Origin: an uncultured Nocardiaceae bacterium
Lineage (GTDB): Bacteria; Actinomycetota; Actinomycetes; Mycobacteriales; Mycobacteriaceae
NCBI GenBank assembly: GCA_936936565.1
Contig: CAKZIX010000002.1
Coordinates: 12,405 to 76,404 of the forward strand
Direction: 5' to 3'
Length of the DNA: 64,000 nucleotides
Shown here: positions 39,907-50,096 of the stretch, one piece after another
Numbering within the stretch: position 1 is the stretch's first letter
Layout of the letters: every line of letters begins with the position of its first letter
The notes under the pieces: generated by a model
Databases searched by the model: none
What the model saw: only the letters and a program-made list of their open reading frames with translations
What the model was told of the DNA's origin: nothing
Program-made: the position numbers and the translations under genes

Positions 39907-42900
39907 TTGACATCGTCAGACTCGCTCGGCGAGCCTCGCTCGGCCTCGTTCGTACACCTGCACAACCACAGCGAGTACTCGATGCTCGACGGTGCAGCCA
40001 AGATTTCCCCCCTGTTCGCGGAGGCGAAACGGCTCGGGATGAGCGCTGTCGGCGTCACCGACCACGGCAACATGTTCGGCGCCTCGGAGTTCTACAACTC
40101 GGCCAAGAAGGCCGGCATCAAGCCGATCGTGGGGATCGAGGCCTACATCGCGCCGGCCTCGCGGTTCGAGACCAAACGCGTGCTGTGGGGCGATCCGTCG
40201 CAGAAGTCCGACGACGTGTCCGGCAGCGGCTCGTACACGCACATGACGATGGTCGCCGAGAACGCCACCGGCCTGCGGAACCTGTTCAAGCTGTCGTCGC
40301 TGGCGTCGATCGAAGGCCAGCTCGGCAAGTGGCCGCGCATGGACGACGAGATCATCGCCGCGCACGCCGAGGGCATCATCGCCACCACCGGCTGCCCGTC
40401 GGGTGAGGTGCAGACGCGCCTGCGGCTCGGGCACAAGCGCGAGGCGCTGGAAGCCGCTGCCAAGTGGCAGGAGATCTTCGGCCCGGACAATTTCTTCCTC
40501 GAGCTGATGGACCACGGGCTCTCGATCGAGCGCCGGGTCCGCGAGGATCTGCTCGACGTCGGCCGCCAGCTCGGCATTCCACCGCTGGCCACCAACGACT
40601 GTCACTACGTCACCAAGGATGCCGCGCAGAACCACGAGGCGCTGCTGTGCATCCAGACCGGCAAAACCCTCAGCGACCCAACGCGATTCAAGTTCGACGG
40701 CGACGGCTACTACCTCAAGTCGGCCGCGGAGATGCGCGCTTTGTGGGACGGCGAGGTGCCCGGCGCGTGCGACAACACACTGCTCATCGCCGAGCGCGTG
40801 CAGTCCTACGACGAGGTGTGGCGCCACAGCGACCGCATGCCGATCTTCCCGGTGCCGGAGGGGGAGACCCAGGGCACCTGGCTGCACAAGGAAGTGCTGC
40901 GCGGGCTGGATCGCCGTTTCCCGCACGGGGTGCCGCCGGAGTACATCACGCGCGCCGAGTACGAGATCGGCGTCATCAACCAGATGGGCTTCCCGGCGTA
41001 CTTCCTCGTCGTCGGCGACCTCATCAACCACGCGCGCGAGGTCGGCATCCGCGTCGGACCCGGGCGAGGTTCTGCCGCAGGGTCTTTGGTGGCCTGGTCG
41101 ATGGGCATCACCAACATCGACCCCATTCCGCACGGGCTGCTGTTCGAGCGGTTCCTGAATCCCGAGCGCGTCTCGATGCCCGATATCGACATCGACTTCG
41201 ACGATCGCCGCCGCGGTGAAATGGTGCGCTACGCCACCGATCGCTGGGGTGCGGACCGGGTCGCGCAGGTCATCACGTTCGGCACCATCAAGACGAAGGC
41301 CGCGATCAAAGACAGCGCTCGGGTCCTCTTCGGTCAGCCGGGTTTCGCGATCGCCGACCAGATCACCAAGGCGCTGCCGCCGCCGATCATGGCGAAAGAC
41401 ATTCCGCTGGCGGGCATCACCGATCCCGAACACGAGCGGTACAAGGAAGCAGCCGAGGTTCGTGAGCTCATCGCGAACAACCCGGACATCTCCAAGATCT
41501 ACGACACCGGCCGCGGCCTGGAGGGGCTGATCCGCAACGCGGGTGTGCACGCCTGCGCGGTCATCATGTCCTCCGAGCCGCTGATGGATGCGATCCCGGT
41601 GTGGAAGCGCGCTCAGGACGGCGCCATCATCACCGGCTGGGACTACCCGTCGTGCGAGGCCATCGGCCTGCTGAAGATGGACTTCCTGGGCCTGCGCAAC
41701 CTCACCGTCATCGGGGACGCGCTGGACAACATCAAGGCCAACCGCGGCATCGAACTGGACCTCGACGCGCTACCGCTCGACGACCCGCCGACCTACGAAT
41801 TGCTCTCGCGCGGAGACACTCTCGGCGTGTTCCAGCTCGACGGCGGTGCCATGCGGGATCTGCTGCGCCGCATGCAGCCCACCGGCTTCGAAGACATCGT
41901 CGCCGTGCTCGCGCTGTACCGGCCCGGCCCGATGGGCATGAACGCCCACAACGACTACGCCGACCGCAAGAACGGCCGCCAAGACGTCAAGCCGATCCAT
42001 CCCGAGCTCGAGCTGCCGCTCAAGGAGATGCTGGCCGACACCTTCGGCCTGATCGTCTACCAAGAGCAGATCATGCAGATCGCGCAGAAGGTCGCCGGGT
42101 ACTCCCTCGGCCGTGCCGACATTCTGCGCCGCGCCATGGGCAAGAAGAAGGCCGAGGTCCTGGCCGCCGAATTCGAGGGCTTCGAAAAAGGCATGCTGGA
42201 CAACGGCTTCGGCAAGGCCGCCATCAAGGCACTGTGGGACACCATCCTCCCGTTCGCCGGGTACGCGTTCAACAAGTCGCACGCCGCCGGCTACGGGCTG
42301 GTTTCCTTCTGGACCGGCTACCTCAAGGCCAACTATCCCGCCGAATACATGGCCGCACTGCTGACCTCCGTCGGCGACGACAAGGACAAGGCCGCCCAGT
42401 ATCTCGCCGACTGCCGCCGACTCGGGATCACGGTGCTCCCGCCGGATGTCAACGAGTCCGAGCTGAACTTCGCCTCCGTCGGTACCGACATCCGGTTCGG
42501 TATGGGTGCGGTGCGCAACGTCGGCGCCAACGTGGTCGCCTCGATCATCGCCGGTCGTAAGGAGAAGGGCCGCTACACCGATTTCTCGGACTTCCTGAAC
42601 AAGATCGACGCGGTGGCCTGCTCCAAGAAGGTCGTCGAATCGCTCATCAAGGCGGGCGCTTTCGACTCGCTCGAGCATTCCCGTAAGGGTCTGCTGCTGG
42701 TGCATTCCGACGCCATCGACGCGGTGATGAGTACGAAGAAGGCCGAGGCCATCGGCCAGTTCGATCTGTTCGGCGGCGAGGATGCCGACGAATCCATCAC
42801 GTCGGTGTTCAACGTCAAGGTGCCCGACGAGGAATGGGACAGCAAGCACAAGCTCGCCCTCGAGCGCGAAATGCTCGGGCTGTACGTGTCCGGGCACCCG

Positions 42901-43473
42901 CTCAACGGCGTCGAGCATGTGCTTGCGGCGCAATCGGATACGCAGATTCCGGCGATCCTGGAAGGCGACGTCAAGGACGGCAGCCAGGTCACCGTCGGCG
43001 GCATTCTCGCCGCCGTCACCCGCCGCATCAACAAGAACGGCGCCGCGTGGGCCTCGGCGCAGCTGGAAGATCTCAGCGGTGGCATCGAAGTGCTGTTCTT
43101 CCCGCAGTCCTACCAGCTGTACGCGATGGACATCGCCGAAGATGCCGTCGTGCTCATCAAGGCTCGCGTGTCTGCGCGCGACGACCGAATCTCGTTGATC
43201 GCCAACGATATTGCCGTGCCCGATCTGTCTGCCGTCGGGGTTGCGAAACCGCTCGCGGTGAGCATTCAGGCCCGGGTGTGCACCGCCGACAAGGTGAGCG
43301 CCCTCAAGCGGGTGCTGGCCAGTCATCCCGGCACCGCCGATGTGCACCTCAAGCTGGTCGGCGCCGACAAGACCACCACATTGAAACTTGCCGACAACCT
43401 GCGGGTCACCCCGTCGTCGGCCTTGATGGGCGACTTGAAGGCGCTGCTCGGGCCGGGCTGCCTGGCCAGCTGA
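39907..43473 (+). CDS. dnaE1: DNA polymerase III alpha subunit DnaE1
   Basis: The replicative polymerase of 1188 residues. An intact PHP domain (H19 and H21 in [10 protein letters not shown], and VTDHGNMFG), the proofreading exonuclease in mycobacteria, is followed by the polymerase core with catalytic Asp in P-D426-I-D428-I-D430, helix-hairpin-helix motifs and a C-terminal OB domain. The TTG start is preceded by GGAGG (39893-39897); a GTG at 39847 is in frame but has no SD. Length is close to M. tuberculosis DnaE1. Confidence 0.97.
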   Translation: MTSSDSLGEPRSASFVHLHNHSEYSMLDGAAKISPLFAEAKRLGMSAVGVTDHGNMFGASEFYNSAKKAGIKPIVGIEAYIAPASRFETKRVLWGDPSQKSDDVSGSGSYTHMTMVAENATGLRNLFKLSSLASIEGQLGKWPRMDDEIIAAHAEGIIATTGCPSGEVQTRLRLGHKREALEAAAKWQEIFGPDNFFLELMDHGLSIERRVREDLLDVGRQLGIPPLATNDCHYVTKDAAQNHEALLCIQTGKTLSDPTRFKFDGDGYYLKSAAEMRALWDGEVPGACDNTLLIAERVQSYDEVWRHSDRMPIFPVPEGETQGTWLHKEVLRGLDRRFPHGVPPEYITRAEYEIGVINQMGFPAYFLVVGDLINHAREVGIRVGPGRGSAAGSLVAWSMGITNIDPIPHGLLFERFLNPERVSMPDIDIDFDDRRRGEMVRYATDRWGADRVAQVITFGTIKTKAAIKDSARVLFGQPGFAIADQITKALPPPIMAKDIPLAGITDPEHERYKEAAEVRELIANNPDISKIYDTGRGLEGLIRNAGVHACAVIMSSEPLMDAIPVWKRAQDGAIITGWDYPSCEAIGLLKMDFLGLRNLTVIGDALDNIKANRGIELDLDALPLDDPPTYELLSRGDTLGVFQLDGGAMRDLLRRMQPTGFEDIVAVLALYRPGPMGMNAHNDYADRKNGRQDVKPIHPELELPLKEMLADTFGLIVYQEQIMQIAQKVAGYSLGRADILRRAMGKKKAEVLAAEFEGFEKGMLDNGFGKAAIKALWDTILPFAGYAFNKSHAAGYGLVSFWTGYLKANYPAEYMAALLTSVGDDKDKAAQYLADCRRLGITVLPPDVNESELNFASVGTDIRFGMGAVRNVGANVVASIIAGRKEKGRYTDFSDFLNKIDAVACSKKVVESLIKAGAFDSLEHSRKGLLLVHSDAIDAVMSTKKAEAIGQFDLFGGEDADESITSVFNVKVPDEEWDSKHKLALEREMLGLYVSGHPLNGVEHVLAAQSDTQIPAILEGDVKDGSQVTVGGILAAVTRRINKNGAAWASAQLEDLSGGIEVLFFPQSYQLYAMDIAEDAVVLIKARVSARDDRISLIANDIAVPDLSAVGVAKPLAVSIQARVCTADKVSALKRVLASHPGTADVHLKLVGADKTTTLKLADNLRVTPSSALMGDLKALLGPGCLAS

Positions 43474-43510
43474 CGGGAACATGGTCGCGCGGTGGGTGGT
43501 TACACCGCAC

Positions 43511-43948
43511 ATGCCACTCGAAGGGGAATACGCACCGAGCCCGCGCGATTGGGCACGCGAACAAGCCGACGCCTACGAGGCATCCGGCGGCACCGCGTCG
43601 ACGACGCTGCAGGGCAAGCCCGTCGTCGTGCTGACGACGGTCGGCAACAAGACCGGCAAACTGCGCAAGACGCCGCTGATGCGCGTCGAGCACGACGGCG
43701 AATACGCCGTCGTCGCGTCGCTGGGTGGCGCGCCCAACCACCCGGTCTGGTACTACAACCTGGTCGCGCACCCGCATGTCGAGTTGCAGGACGGCACCGC
43801 CAAACAGGATTACACCGCTCGCGAGGTGTTCGGCGCGGAGAAGGCCCGCTGGTGGGAGCGCGCCGTCGAGGTGTGGCCGGACTATGCGGCCTATCAACGT
43901 AAGACCGAACGCGCGATCCCGGTATTCGTCCTCACGCCAACCGATTAG
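43511..43948 (+). CDS. Deazaflavin (F420)-dependent nitroreductase, Ddn family (copy 1)
   Basis: A 145-residue Ddn-type split-barrel protein. [20 protein letters not shown] and [20 protein letters not shown] are the family's F420-binding and core motifs. Relatives use reduced F420 to reduce quinones or nitro compounds. The ATG at 43511 matches the N-terminus of the second copy ([11 protein letters not shown] against MPLNGEYVPSP). It follows dnaE1 by 37 bases. Confidence 0.9.
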   Translation: MPLEGEYAPSPRDWAREQADAYEASGGTASTTLQGKPVVVLTTVGNKTGKLRKTPLMRVEHDGEYAVVASLGGAPNHPVWYYNLVAHPHVELQDGTAKQDYTAREVFGAEKARWWERAVEVWPDYAAYQRKTERAIPVFVLTPTD

Positions 43949-43994
43949 GGCAGATTTTTCGACGCGCCGGGGCGATCGCGGGCAGGATGGACGC

Positions 43995-44432
43995 ATGCCC
44001 CTCAATGGTGAGTACGTACCCAGTCCGATGGATTTCGTCAGCAACCAGGTGGCGGAGTTCGAGGCCTCCGACGGCCAGCGCGCGAATGTCAATCATGGCG
44101 GTAAGCCGGTAATCATCCTGACCACGGTCGGCGCCACGTCCGGCAAGCTGCGCAAGGTGCCTGCGATGCGGGTCAAGCACGGCGACGAGTACGCGGTTGT
44201 CCCGTCTGCGGGCGGCGCGCCCAAGCCGCCCGCCTGGTACTACAACCTGCTCGCCAACCCGGTGGTCGAACTGCAGGACGGTGCCGAGAAGAAGGAGTAC
44301 ACCGCGCGGCAGGTCTCCGGCGAGGAAAAGGACCGCTGGTGGCAGCGATGCACTGAGGTGTGGCCCGATTACGACGAGTACCAGGAGAAGGTCGAGCGCG
44401 AGATTCCGGTGTTCGTGCTCACCCCGCGCTGA
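43995..44432 (+). CDS. Deazaflavin (F420)-dependent nitroreductase, Ddn family (copy 2)
   Basis: Also 145 residues and clearly paralogous to the preceding gene throughout, so the pair arose by tandem duplication. The F420-type motifs TSGKLRKVPAMRVKHGDEY and SAGGAPKPPAWYYNLLANP are intact. CAGGAT 12 bases upstream of the ATG suggests its own leaderless promoter, so the two copies may be regulated separately. A ddn-like gene next to ilvA is also found in M. tuberculosis. Confidence 0.9.
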   Translation: MPLNGEYVPSPMDFVSNQVAEFEASDGQRANVNHGGKPVIILTTVGATSGKLRKVPAMRVKHGDEYAVVPSAGGAPKPPAWYYNLLANPVVELQDGAEKKEYTARQVSGEEKDRWWQRCTEVWPDYDEYQEKVEREIPVFVLTPR

Positions 44433-44552
44433 TCGTCGTCGCGTCCGCCCAGTGCATCGGCGGTGCGTACCGGGCCGGTGCTGTCGATGGGCGCGGGTCC
44501 GATAAGTGACGGTGCGCCGTGGCAGGAAATGGTCGGCCCGTAATATTGTCGG

Positions 44553-45875
44553 GTGTCCACTTCGCAGAATGTCGCTGATCATGGGGTTCGTCCGGCGTTG
44601 AACGCCGACGAGATCGATGCGGCGGCGAAGCGAATTTCGGACGTGATCGCGGCGACGCCGCTGCAGCAGTGCGACCGGCTGTCGATGCAGACGGGCGCCG
44701 AGGTCTTCCTCAAGCGCGAAGACTTGCAGATCGTGCGTTCGTACAAGATCCGGGGCGCCTACAACCTGATGGTGCAGCTCGACGACGCCGAACGGCGCAG
44801 CGGAGTGGTTGCCGCGAGCGCGGGCAATCATGCTCAGGGCGTTGCATTTGCTTGTCGCACAATGGGAATCAGCGGCCGGATCTATGTGCCGAGCAAAACC
44901 CCGAAGCAGAAGCGCGATCGGATTCAGGCCCACGGGCGCGAGTTCGTCGACGTGATCGCCACCGGCGACACCTACGACGATGCGGCCGCGGCCGCCGCCG
45001 CGGATGTCGCGCGCAGCGGTGCCACGATGGTGCCGCCGTTCGACGACGTGCGCACCGCCGCGGGGCAGGGCACCATTGCCGCCGAGATTCTCGACCAGCT
45101 CGCCGGCGCGCCCGACGTGGTGGTGGTGCCGGTCGGTGGTGGGGGATGCCTGTCGGGCATCGCCACGTATCTGAGCGAGCGCGCGCCGCAAACCCGGATC
45201 ATCGGCGTCGAGCCGGCCGGTGCCGCGTCGATGACGGCGGCGCTGCTGGCCGGCGCGCCGGTCACGCTGCCCGAGATCGATCCGTTCGTCGACGGCGCCG
45301 CCGTGCAGCGCATCGGCGACGTGCCCTACGAGACGGTGTCCCGGCTCGGTGCGCAGCCGCGCCGCAACGCAGGCGGTGCCGGGGCGCAGCATTTCACCAT
45401 CACGCATATCGACGAGGGCGCGGTGTGCACCGCCATGCTCGAGCTGTACCAGAGCGAGGGCGTCATCGCCGAGCCCGCGGGTGCGCTGTCGGTGGCCGCG
45501 CTGCCGGAACTCGGCATCGAGCCCGGTGAGACCGTGGTGTGCCTGATCTCCGGCGGCAACAACGATGTCTCCCGGTACGGCGAAATCGTGGAACGTTCGC
45601 TCGTGCACCTCGGGCTCAAGCACTACTTCCTCGTCGACTTCCCGCAGGAACCGGGCGCGCTGCGCCGATTCCTGCACGAGGTACTCGGCCCCGACGACGA
45701 CATCACGCTGTTCGAGTACGTCAAGCGCAACAACCGCGAGACGGGGGCGGCGCTCGTCGGCATCCAGCTCGGTGCCGCCGACGCACTCGGCGAGCTGCTG
45801 GACCGCATGGCCCACTCGTCGATGGAATGCGAGCGGCTCGAGCCGGGTTCGCCGGCGTACCGCTATCTCACCTAG
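44553..45875 (+). CDS. ilvA: Threonine dehydratase (biosynthetic)
   Basis: A PLP enzyme of 440 residues that converts threonine to 2-oxobutanoate, the first step of isoleucine synthesis. The PLP lysine is K65 in SYKIRGAYN; the phosphate-binding loop is VGGGGCLSG. A C-terminal ACT-like regulatory domain (about 335-415, LKHYFLVDFPQEPGALRRF) fits isoleucine feedback. The GTG start has TAATAT (44541-44546) 12 bases upstream and no SD. The TAG stop shares CTAG with the stop of the convergent gene. Confidence 0.93.
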   Translation: MSTSQNVADHGVRPALNADEIDAAAKRISDVIAATPLQQCDRLSMQTGAEVFLKREDLQIVRSYKIRGAYNLMVQLDDAERRSGVVAASAGNHAQGVAFACRTMGISGRIYVPSKTPKQKRDRIQAHGREFVDVIATGDTYDDAAAAAAADVARSGATMVPPFDDVRTAAGQGTIAAEILDQLAGAPDVVVVPVGGGGCLSGIATYLSERAPQTRIIGVEPAGAASMTAALLAGAPVTLPEIDPFVDGAAVQRIGDVPYETVSRLGAQPRRNAGGAGAQHFTITHIDEGAVCTAMLELYQSEGVIAEPAGALSVAALPELGIEPGETVVCLISGGNNDVSRYGEIVERSLVHLGLKHYFLVDFPQEPGALRRFLHEVLGPDDDITLFEYVKRNNRETGAALVGIQLGAADALGELLDRMAHSSMECERLEPGSPAYRYLT

Positions 45876-46312
45876 GCGCGGCGGCCGAGCATCCGCTCCA
45901 GGCACAGATACGTCATCCAAACCAGCCCGACGGTGAATCCGGGCGCGGTCTCGACATTGGTCTCCGGCAGTAGGTACTTCCACGGCGTGGCCGACACCGA
46001 CACCGGCGCGAAGGTGAAGTACAGCAGGATCACCCACGGCAGCGCGGTGCGATGGGTGATCCGGTAGAAGGTGCCCGCCGTCGGCGGCCGGACCCGCGCC
46101 GACCGCCGACGCGCGACGAGGTGCGCGATATCGGGCCCGCCGATCATCAGGAGTGCGACGACCGCACAGGTCACCGTGGGCTGACCGTGTGTGGTCACCT
46201 CGAAAAGGGTGAAGGTCAGGCAGAAGAGTCCGGCGACGGCATACCATGCTCGGCGCGGTGTCCAGGACCGTGCGGTGGAATTGTTGTCGACGATTTCCGA
46301 CTGCGCCGCCAT
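45872..46312 (-). CDS. Four-span membrane protein of unknown function
   Basis: A 146-residue protein with hydrophobic segments at about 23-42, 46-66, 89-105 and 125-142. I do not recognise the family. It starts three bases after the stop of another small membrane gene on the same strand, so the two are probably co-transcribed. Its stop overlaps that of ilvA in a palindromic CTAG. Confidence 0.65.
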   Translation of the reverse strand: MAAQSEIVDNNSTARSWTPRRAWYAVAGLFCLTFTLFEVTTHGQPTVTCAVVALLMIGGPDIAHLVARRRSARVRPPTAGTFYRITHRTALPWVILLYFTFAPVSVSATPWKYLLPETNVETAPGFTVGLVWMTYLCLERMLGRRA

Positions 46313-46315
46313 TCG

Positions 46316-46594
46316 TCAGACCCCCTGCGTGATAATTGTTCGCCGGCACCGGGCATTCATCAAGAATTCGACCGGGACTTTGTCCGCCGTGCGCAGAATC
46401 CAGGCGGTGCCCGCGGCGGCCAGCAGCACCGCGACACCGTGTCCGATCTGCCCGGCGGGCGGCAGGAAGAACGCGGGCAGGTAGAGCCACGCCAGCGCCG
46501 CGACCACCGCGGGCACCCAGCCGGCCCGCAGCGCCACCGCCCACAGCGTGACCGCGACGCCGAGGGCGAGCCAGCCTAAGCCGAACACCGTCAT
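46316..46594 (-). CDS. Small membrane protein of unknown function; N-terminus uncertain
   Basis: From the ATG at 46594 the protein has 92 residues with three hydrophobic segments. The frame stays open far upstream, and the stretch just before the ATG (ALADQIRYNGAA) also looks protein-like, so a TTG at 46627 or a start further up is possible. A second frame just upstream (MSYQGVQYTFRTARAG) might be the original N-terminus separated by a frameshift. It is followed three bases later by another membrane gene. Confidence 0.5.
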   Translation of the reverse strand: MTVFGLGWLALGVAVTLWAVALRAGWVPAVVAALAWLYLPAFFLPPAGQIGHGVAVLLAAAGTAWILRTADKVPVEFLMNARCRRTIITQGV

Positions 46595-46627
46595 CGCCGC
46601 GCCGTTGTAGCGGATCTGGTCCGCCAA

Positions 46628-46875
46628 TGCCAGCCGGCCCCGACGAGGCAGCCCGCCCGCGCCGTCCGAAACGTGTACTGCACGCCCTGGTAGCTCATGC
46701 CCGGCAAGATATACCGGCCGCCTGACATTCCGGTGTGCGAGCCGGGCCGATCGCGCCTCGACGATTCGCCGCCACATGTCGCTGAATGCGACCCGATCTG
46801 GTGCCAACACGCTGTTTACGTGCGGGCCGACGGTCCGTATGTCGACCCATGGTCGATCGCGATCAGCTAACGGCG
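46628..46875. other. Gene-free stretch between the small membrane genes and treZ
   Basis: About 250 bases downstream of treZ on the minus strand. I see no hairpin terminator, repeat or convincing gene; it may contain the decayed N-terminus of the membrane gene at 46316-46594. Confidence 0.4.
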
Positions 46876-48579
46876 TCAGCGCGCGCGCAGCAGGACGAAC
46901 GAGTGGCCCGGAATTGTGGTGGCCGAACCGGTTTCGTCTTGGGTCACCTCGTCCCACCACAGCACCGGAGTACCGCCGACGGGGACCTGCACCGCATCCG
47001 CACCCAGGTTGCACGCGAGCCGGAAGCTTCCGCGCCGCACCACAATCCAGTGCGCGGCTTCGTCGTAGTCGACCGCCACGTGCTCGAGCCAGGGGTCGCT
47101 GAGTTCGGAGTGCTTGCGCCGCAACGCGATCAGGTCTCGGTAGGAATCCAGCAGGCGGCCGTGCGCCTGCGACCAGTCGAGCTTGGAGCGGGTGAAGGTG
47201 GCCGGATCCTGCGGATCGGGGACCTCGTCGGTGGACCAGCCGTGTGCGGCGAACTCGCGGCGCCGGCCGTCGCGGGTGGCCTGTGCCAGCTCGGGCTCGG
47301 GATGCGCGGTGAAGAACTGAAAGGGCGTGGTGGCGCCCCATTCTTCGCCCATGAACAGCATGGGCGTGTACGCGGAGGTGAGTACGAGCGCAGCCTTGAT
47401 GGCGAGCTGGCCCGCATCGAGGTATGCGCTCGGTCGGTCGCCCAGCGCCCGGTTGCCGATCTGATCGTGGGTGCACGTGTAGGCGAGCAGCGCGCTCGCA
47501 GGGGTGTGGCGAATGTTCAAGGGGCGACCGTGAATTCGGCCGCGGAAACTGGAATAGGTGGCAGCGTGGAAGAACCCCTGGGTCAGGGTGCGCGCGAGCG
47601 CGCGCAGAGACCCGAAATCGCCGTAGTAGCCCTGTCTTTCACCGGACACCGCAGCGTGCACGGCGTGGTGGACGTCGTCGTTCCACTGTGCGTCGATGCC
47701 GAACCCGCCCGCCGCGTGCGGCGTGATCAACCGCGGGTCGTTCAGATCGCTCTCCGCGATCAGCGTTAGCGGCCTACCCAGATGTGTTGCCAGCGTTTCG
47801 GCTTCGACGGCCAGCTGTTCGAGCAGGTGCACCGCGCCGCGATCGACGAGGGCGTGGACGGCGTCCAGGCGCAGTGCGTCGATGTGGAAGTCGCGAAACC
47901 AGCGCAGGGCGTTGTCGAGGATGTAGCGGCGCACCTGTGTCGAGCCCGGACCGTCGAGGTTGACCGTGCGGCCCCACGTGTTCGCATTCCCCAGATACGG
48001 GCCGAACCGGTCCAGGTAGTTGCCGGACGGACCGAGATGGTTGTAGACGACGTCGAGCACCACGGCCAGGCCGCGGCCATGGCAGGCGTCGACGAAGCGC
48101 TGCAAGCCGTCCGGCCCGCCGTACCCCTCGTGCACCGCGTACCAGAGCACGCCGTCGTAGCCCCAGTTGTGTGCGCCGTTGAAGGCGTTCACCGGCATCA
48201 GCTCGACGAAGGTCACCCCGAGCTCGACCAGATGCTCCAGCCGATCGATCGCGGCATCGAAAGTTCCTGCGGGGGTAAAGGTTCCGACGTGCAGTTCGTA
48301 GACGATGCCACCCGCGAGGCGTCGGCCCGTCCACTCGTCGTCGGTCCAGCCGGACACCGTGTGCTGCTGCGACGGCCGGTGCACGCCGTCGGGCTGGCGC
48401 GGCGAGCGCGGGTCCGGAACCACGAACGGATCATCGTCGAGCAGGAAGCCGTATCGGGTTCCATCGGGAACCGGAACGTCGGCGCGCCAGTGGCCGGTGT
48501 CGTCGCGGGTCATCTCGTGCACCACGCCGTCGAGCCACAGCCGCACCCGGTCTGGTCGCGGTGCCCACACCTCGATCAT
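46876..48579 (-). CDS. treZ: Malto-oligosyltrehalose trehalohydrolase TreZ
   Basis: TreZ releases trehalose from maltooligosyl-trehalose made by TreY. The 567-residue GH13 protein has an N-terminal CBM48-like domain (IEVWAPRPDRVRLWLDG), the nucleophile D239 in HIDALRLDAVH and the acid E276 in LIAESDLN. The ATG at 48579 starts exactly at the conserved N-terminus; an ATG nine bases upstream is possible. It is separated from treY and treX by an ADP-ribosylglycohydrolase and two other genes, unlike the contiguous treXYZ order in M. tuberculosis. Confidence 0.93.
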   Translation of the reverse strand: MIEVWAPRPDRVRLWLDGVVHEMTRDDTGHWRADVPVPDGTRYGFLLDDDPFVVPDPRSPRQPDGVHRPSQQHTVSGWTDDEWTGRRLAGGIVYELHVGTFTPAGTFDAAIDRLEHLVELGVTFVELMPVNAFNGAHNWGYDGVLWYAVHEGYGGPDGLQRFVDACHGRGLAVVLDVVYNHLGPSGNYLDRFGPYLGNANTWGRTVNLDGPGSTQVRRYILDNALRWFRDFHIDALRLDAVHALVDRGAVHLLEQLAVEAETLATHLGRPLTLIAESDLNDPRLITPHAAGGFGIDAQWNDDVHHAVHAAVSGERQGYYGDFGSLRALARTLTQGFFHAATYSSFRGRIHGRPLNIRHTPASALLAYTCTHDQIGNRALGDRPSAYLDAGQLAIKAALVLTSAYTPMLFMGEEWGATTPFQFFTAHPEPELAQATRDGRRREFAAHGWSTDEVPDPQDPATFTRSKLDWSQAHGRLLDSYRDLIALRRKHSELSDPWLEHVAVDYDEAAHWIVVRRGSFRLACNLGADAVQVPVGGTPVLWWDEVTQDETGSATTIPGHSFVLLRAR

Positions 48580-48677
48580 GCAATCCATGATCGCGTACTC
48601 GCCTCGGGAGGGCCACGAAACGACCGACGGCCCGTCGACCTCGCACGTCGACTTCAGGTCCACGGCATACTGGTCCG

Positions 48678-49580
48678 GTGAAACTCACCGAGGCGCAACT
48701 GGATCGGGCCGCCGGTGTATTGCTCGGCACCGCCGCCGGGGACGCATTGGGTGCGGGCTACGAATTCACCTATCCGGCACCGGATGTCGAGATCGACATG
48801 GTCGGTGGCGGCCCGTTCGACTGGGCCCCGGGCGAATGGACCGACGACACGTCGATGGCGGTCGCAGTGGCGCTGGCGGGCGCGGAAACGGGGGAGTTGC
48901 ACACACGTACCGGATTGGACGCCGTCGCGCGGCGTTTCGTGCAGTGGTACGACACCGACCCGCCCGACATCGGCAATCAGACCCGGGCCGTGCTGTCGCA
49001 GCGGCCGCCGACGTCGCGCGCGATGCACGCCGCCGCCCACGAGTTGGGTGGGCTGAAGGCCGGCAACGGTTCGCTCATGCGTACCGCGCCGGTGCCGCTG
49101 CTCTACCTCGACGACGCGGAATTGTGTGCCACGGCAGCGCGTTTGGTGAGCGCGCTCACCCACTACGACCAGCAAGCGATGGAGGCCTGCGAAATCTGGT
49201 CGCTGGCGATTCGGCAGGCGGTGCTGCACGGCACGTACGACGGCCTCGCCGCACGTGTCTCACCGGATTTCTGGGCGCCGTTGCTGGGGCAGGCCGAGCA
49301 CGGCTCCCCGGCCGACTTTCCCAAGAACGGCTGGGTGGTGCACGCGCTGCAGACGGCGTGGTGGGCAATCACGCACGCCGACACGCTTGCGGCGGCGCTG
49401 GAACTGGCGGTGCGGGCGGGCAACGACACCGATACCACCGCCGCGATCGCCGGCGGGCTGCTCGGCGCCCGGTGGGGCGCGTCCGCCGTGCCCGCCGCCT
49501 GGCGCGCCAAGCTACACGGCTATCCCGGCCGCACCGGCGAAGACCTGGTGACGCTGGCGCACCAGCTCACGTCTCGATGA
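48678..49580 (+). CDS. ADP-ribosylglycohydrolase family protein
   Basis: A 300-residue all-helical protein of the DraG/ARH family, which removes ADP-ribose from proteins or small molecules. The magnesium-binding motifs are present: EWTDDTSMA and, near the C-terminus, GNDTDTTAAIAGGLLGA, plus LKAGNGSLMRTAP. The GTG start lies 12 bases after CATACT (48666-48671), in a context nearly identical to that of ppc. No partner ADP-ribosyltransferase is visible nearby, so the substrate is unknown. Its end overlaps the convergent membrane gene by 14 bases. Confidence 0.9.
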   Translation: MKLTEAQLDRAAGVLLGTAAGDALGAGYEFTYPAPDVEIDMVGGGPFDWAPGEWTDDTSMAVAVALAGAETGELHTRTGLDAVARRFVQWYDTDPPDIGNQTRAVLSQRPPTSRAMHAAAHELGGLKAGNGSLMRTAPVPLLYLDDAELCATAARLVSALTHYDQQAMEACEIWSLAIRQAVLHGTYDGLAARVSPDFWAPLLGQAEHGSPADFPKNGWVVHALQTAWWAITHADTLAAALELAVRAGNDTDTTAAIAGGLLGARWGASAVPAAWRAKLHGYPGRTGEDLVTLAHQLTSR

Positions 49581-49896
49581 ACATCGGCGCGGAGAAACCG
49601 ACGAACAGCATCATGGCGACGAACAACGCCCACCCGACCCCGTGCCACACGCGCCACTCGGTGCCGTCGGTCCAGCGCCGGAACGTCAGCACGAAGGCGG
49701 CAACTCCGCCGGTCAGCAGGATCGCCGGCGGCGCGAACGTTGTCACGTAGGCGGCGGTGCCGCCGCATTGCACCCGCGTCGATGCACATTCGTCGGGCAT
49801 GACGGCCGAAGTCCAGATGGCACCCAGGAGCAGCACCGTGAGTGCCGCGGCGACGACGGCCAGCAGGTACGCCCATGGGCTGCGGACCAACTTCAT
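49567..49896 (-). CDS. Three-span membrane protein of unknown function
   Basis: A 109-residue protein with hydrophobic segments at about 9-32, 53-71 and 86-105 and two Cys residues (CASTRVQC) in the first extracellular loop that could form a disulphide. No family recognised. The ATG is chosen at the start of the first membrane segment; the frame runs upstream through unrelated sequence. It overlaps the 3' end of the ADP-ribosylglycohydrolase gene on the other strand. Confidence 0.6.
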   Translation of the reverse strand: MKLVRSPWAYLLAVVAAALTVLLLGAIWTSAVMPDECASTRVQCGGTAAYVTTFAPPAILLTGGVAAFVLTFRRWTDGTEWRVWHGVGWALFVAMMLFVGFSAPMFIET

Positions 49897-50096
49897 ACCC
49901 TCGGTGTACCCGGCCGGTGGCCTGCTGACCCCGACCAGCCCCGACTTCCGGGTCGGCGTCGCACGAATCCGCACACCCTTTCGACGGCGTCTCGGCGCGT
50001 CGCTCGGCATGTCTGGGTGCACGTCGCGAAATGATGTGCGGTTGGTTCGCCGCTGCCTGGTCGACGCCGGTGCGATGCTGGACGACATGATCAGGA

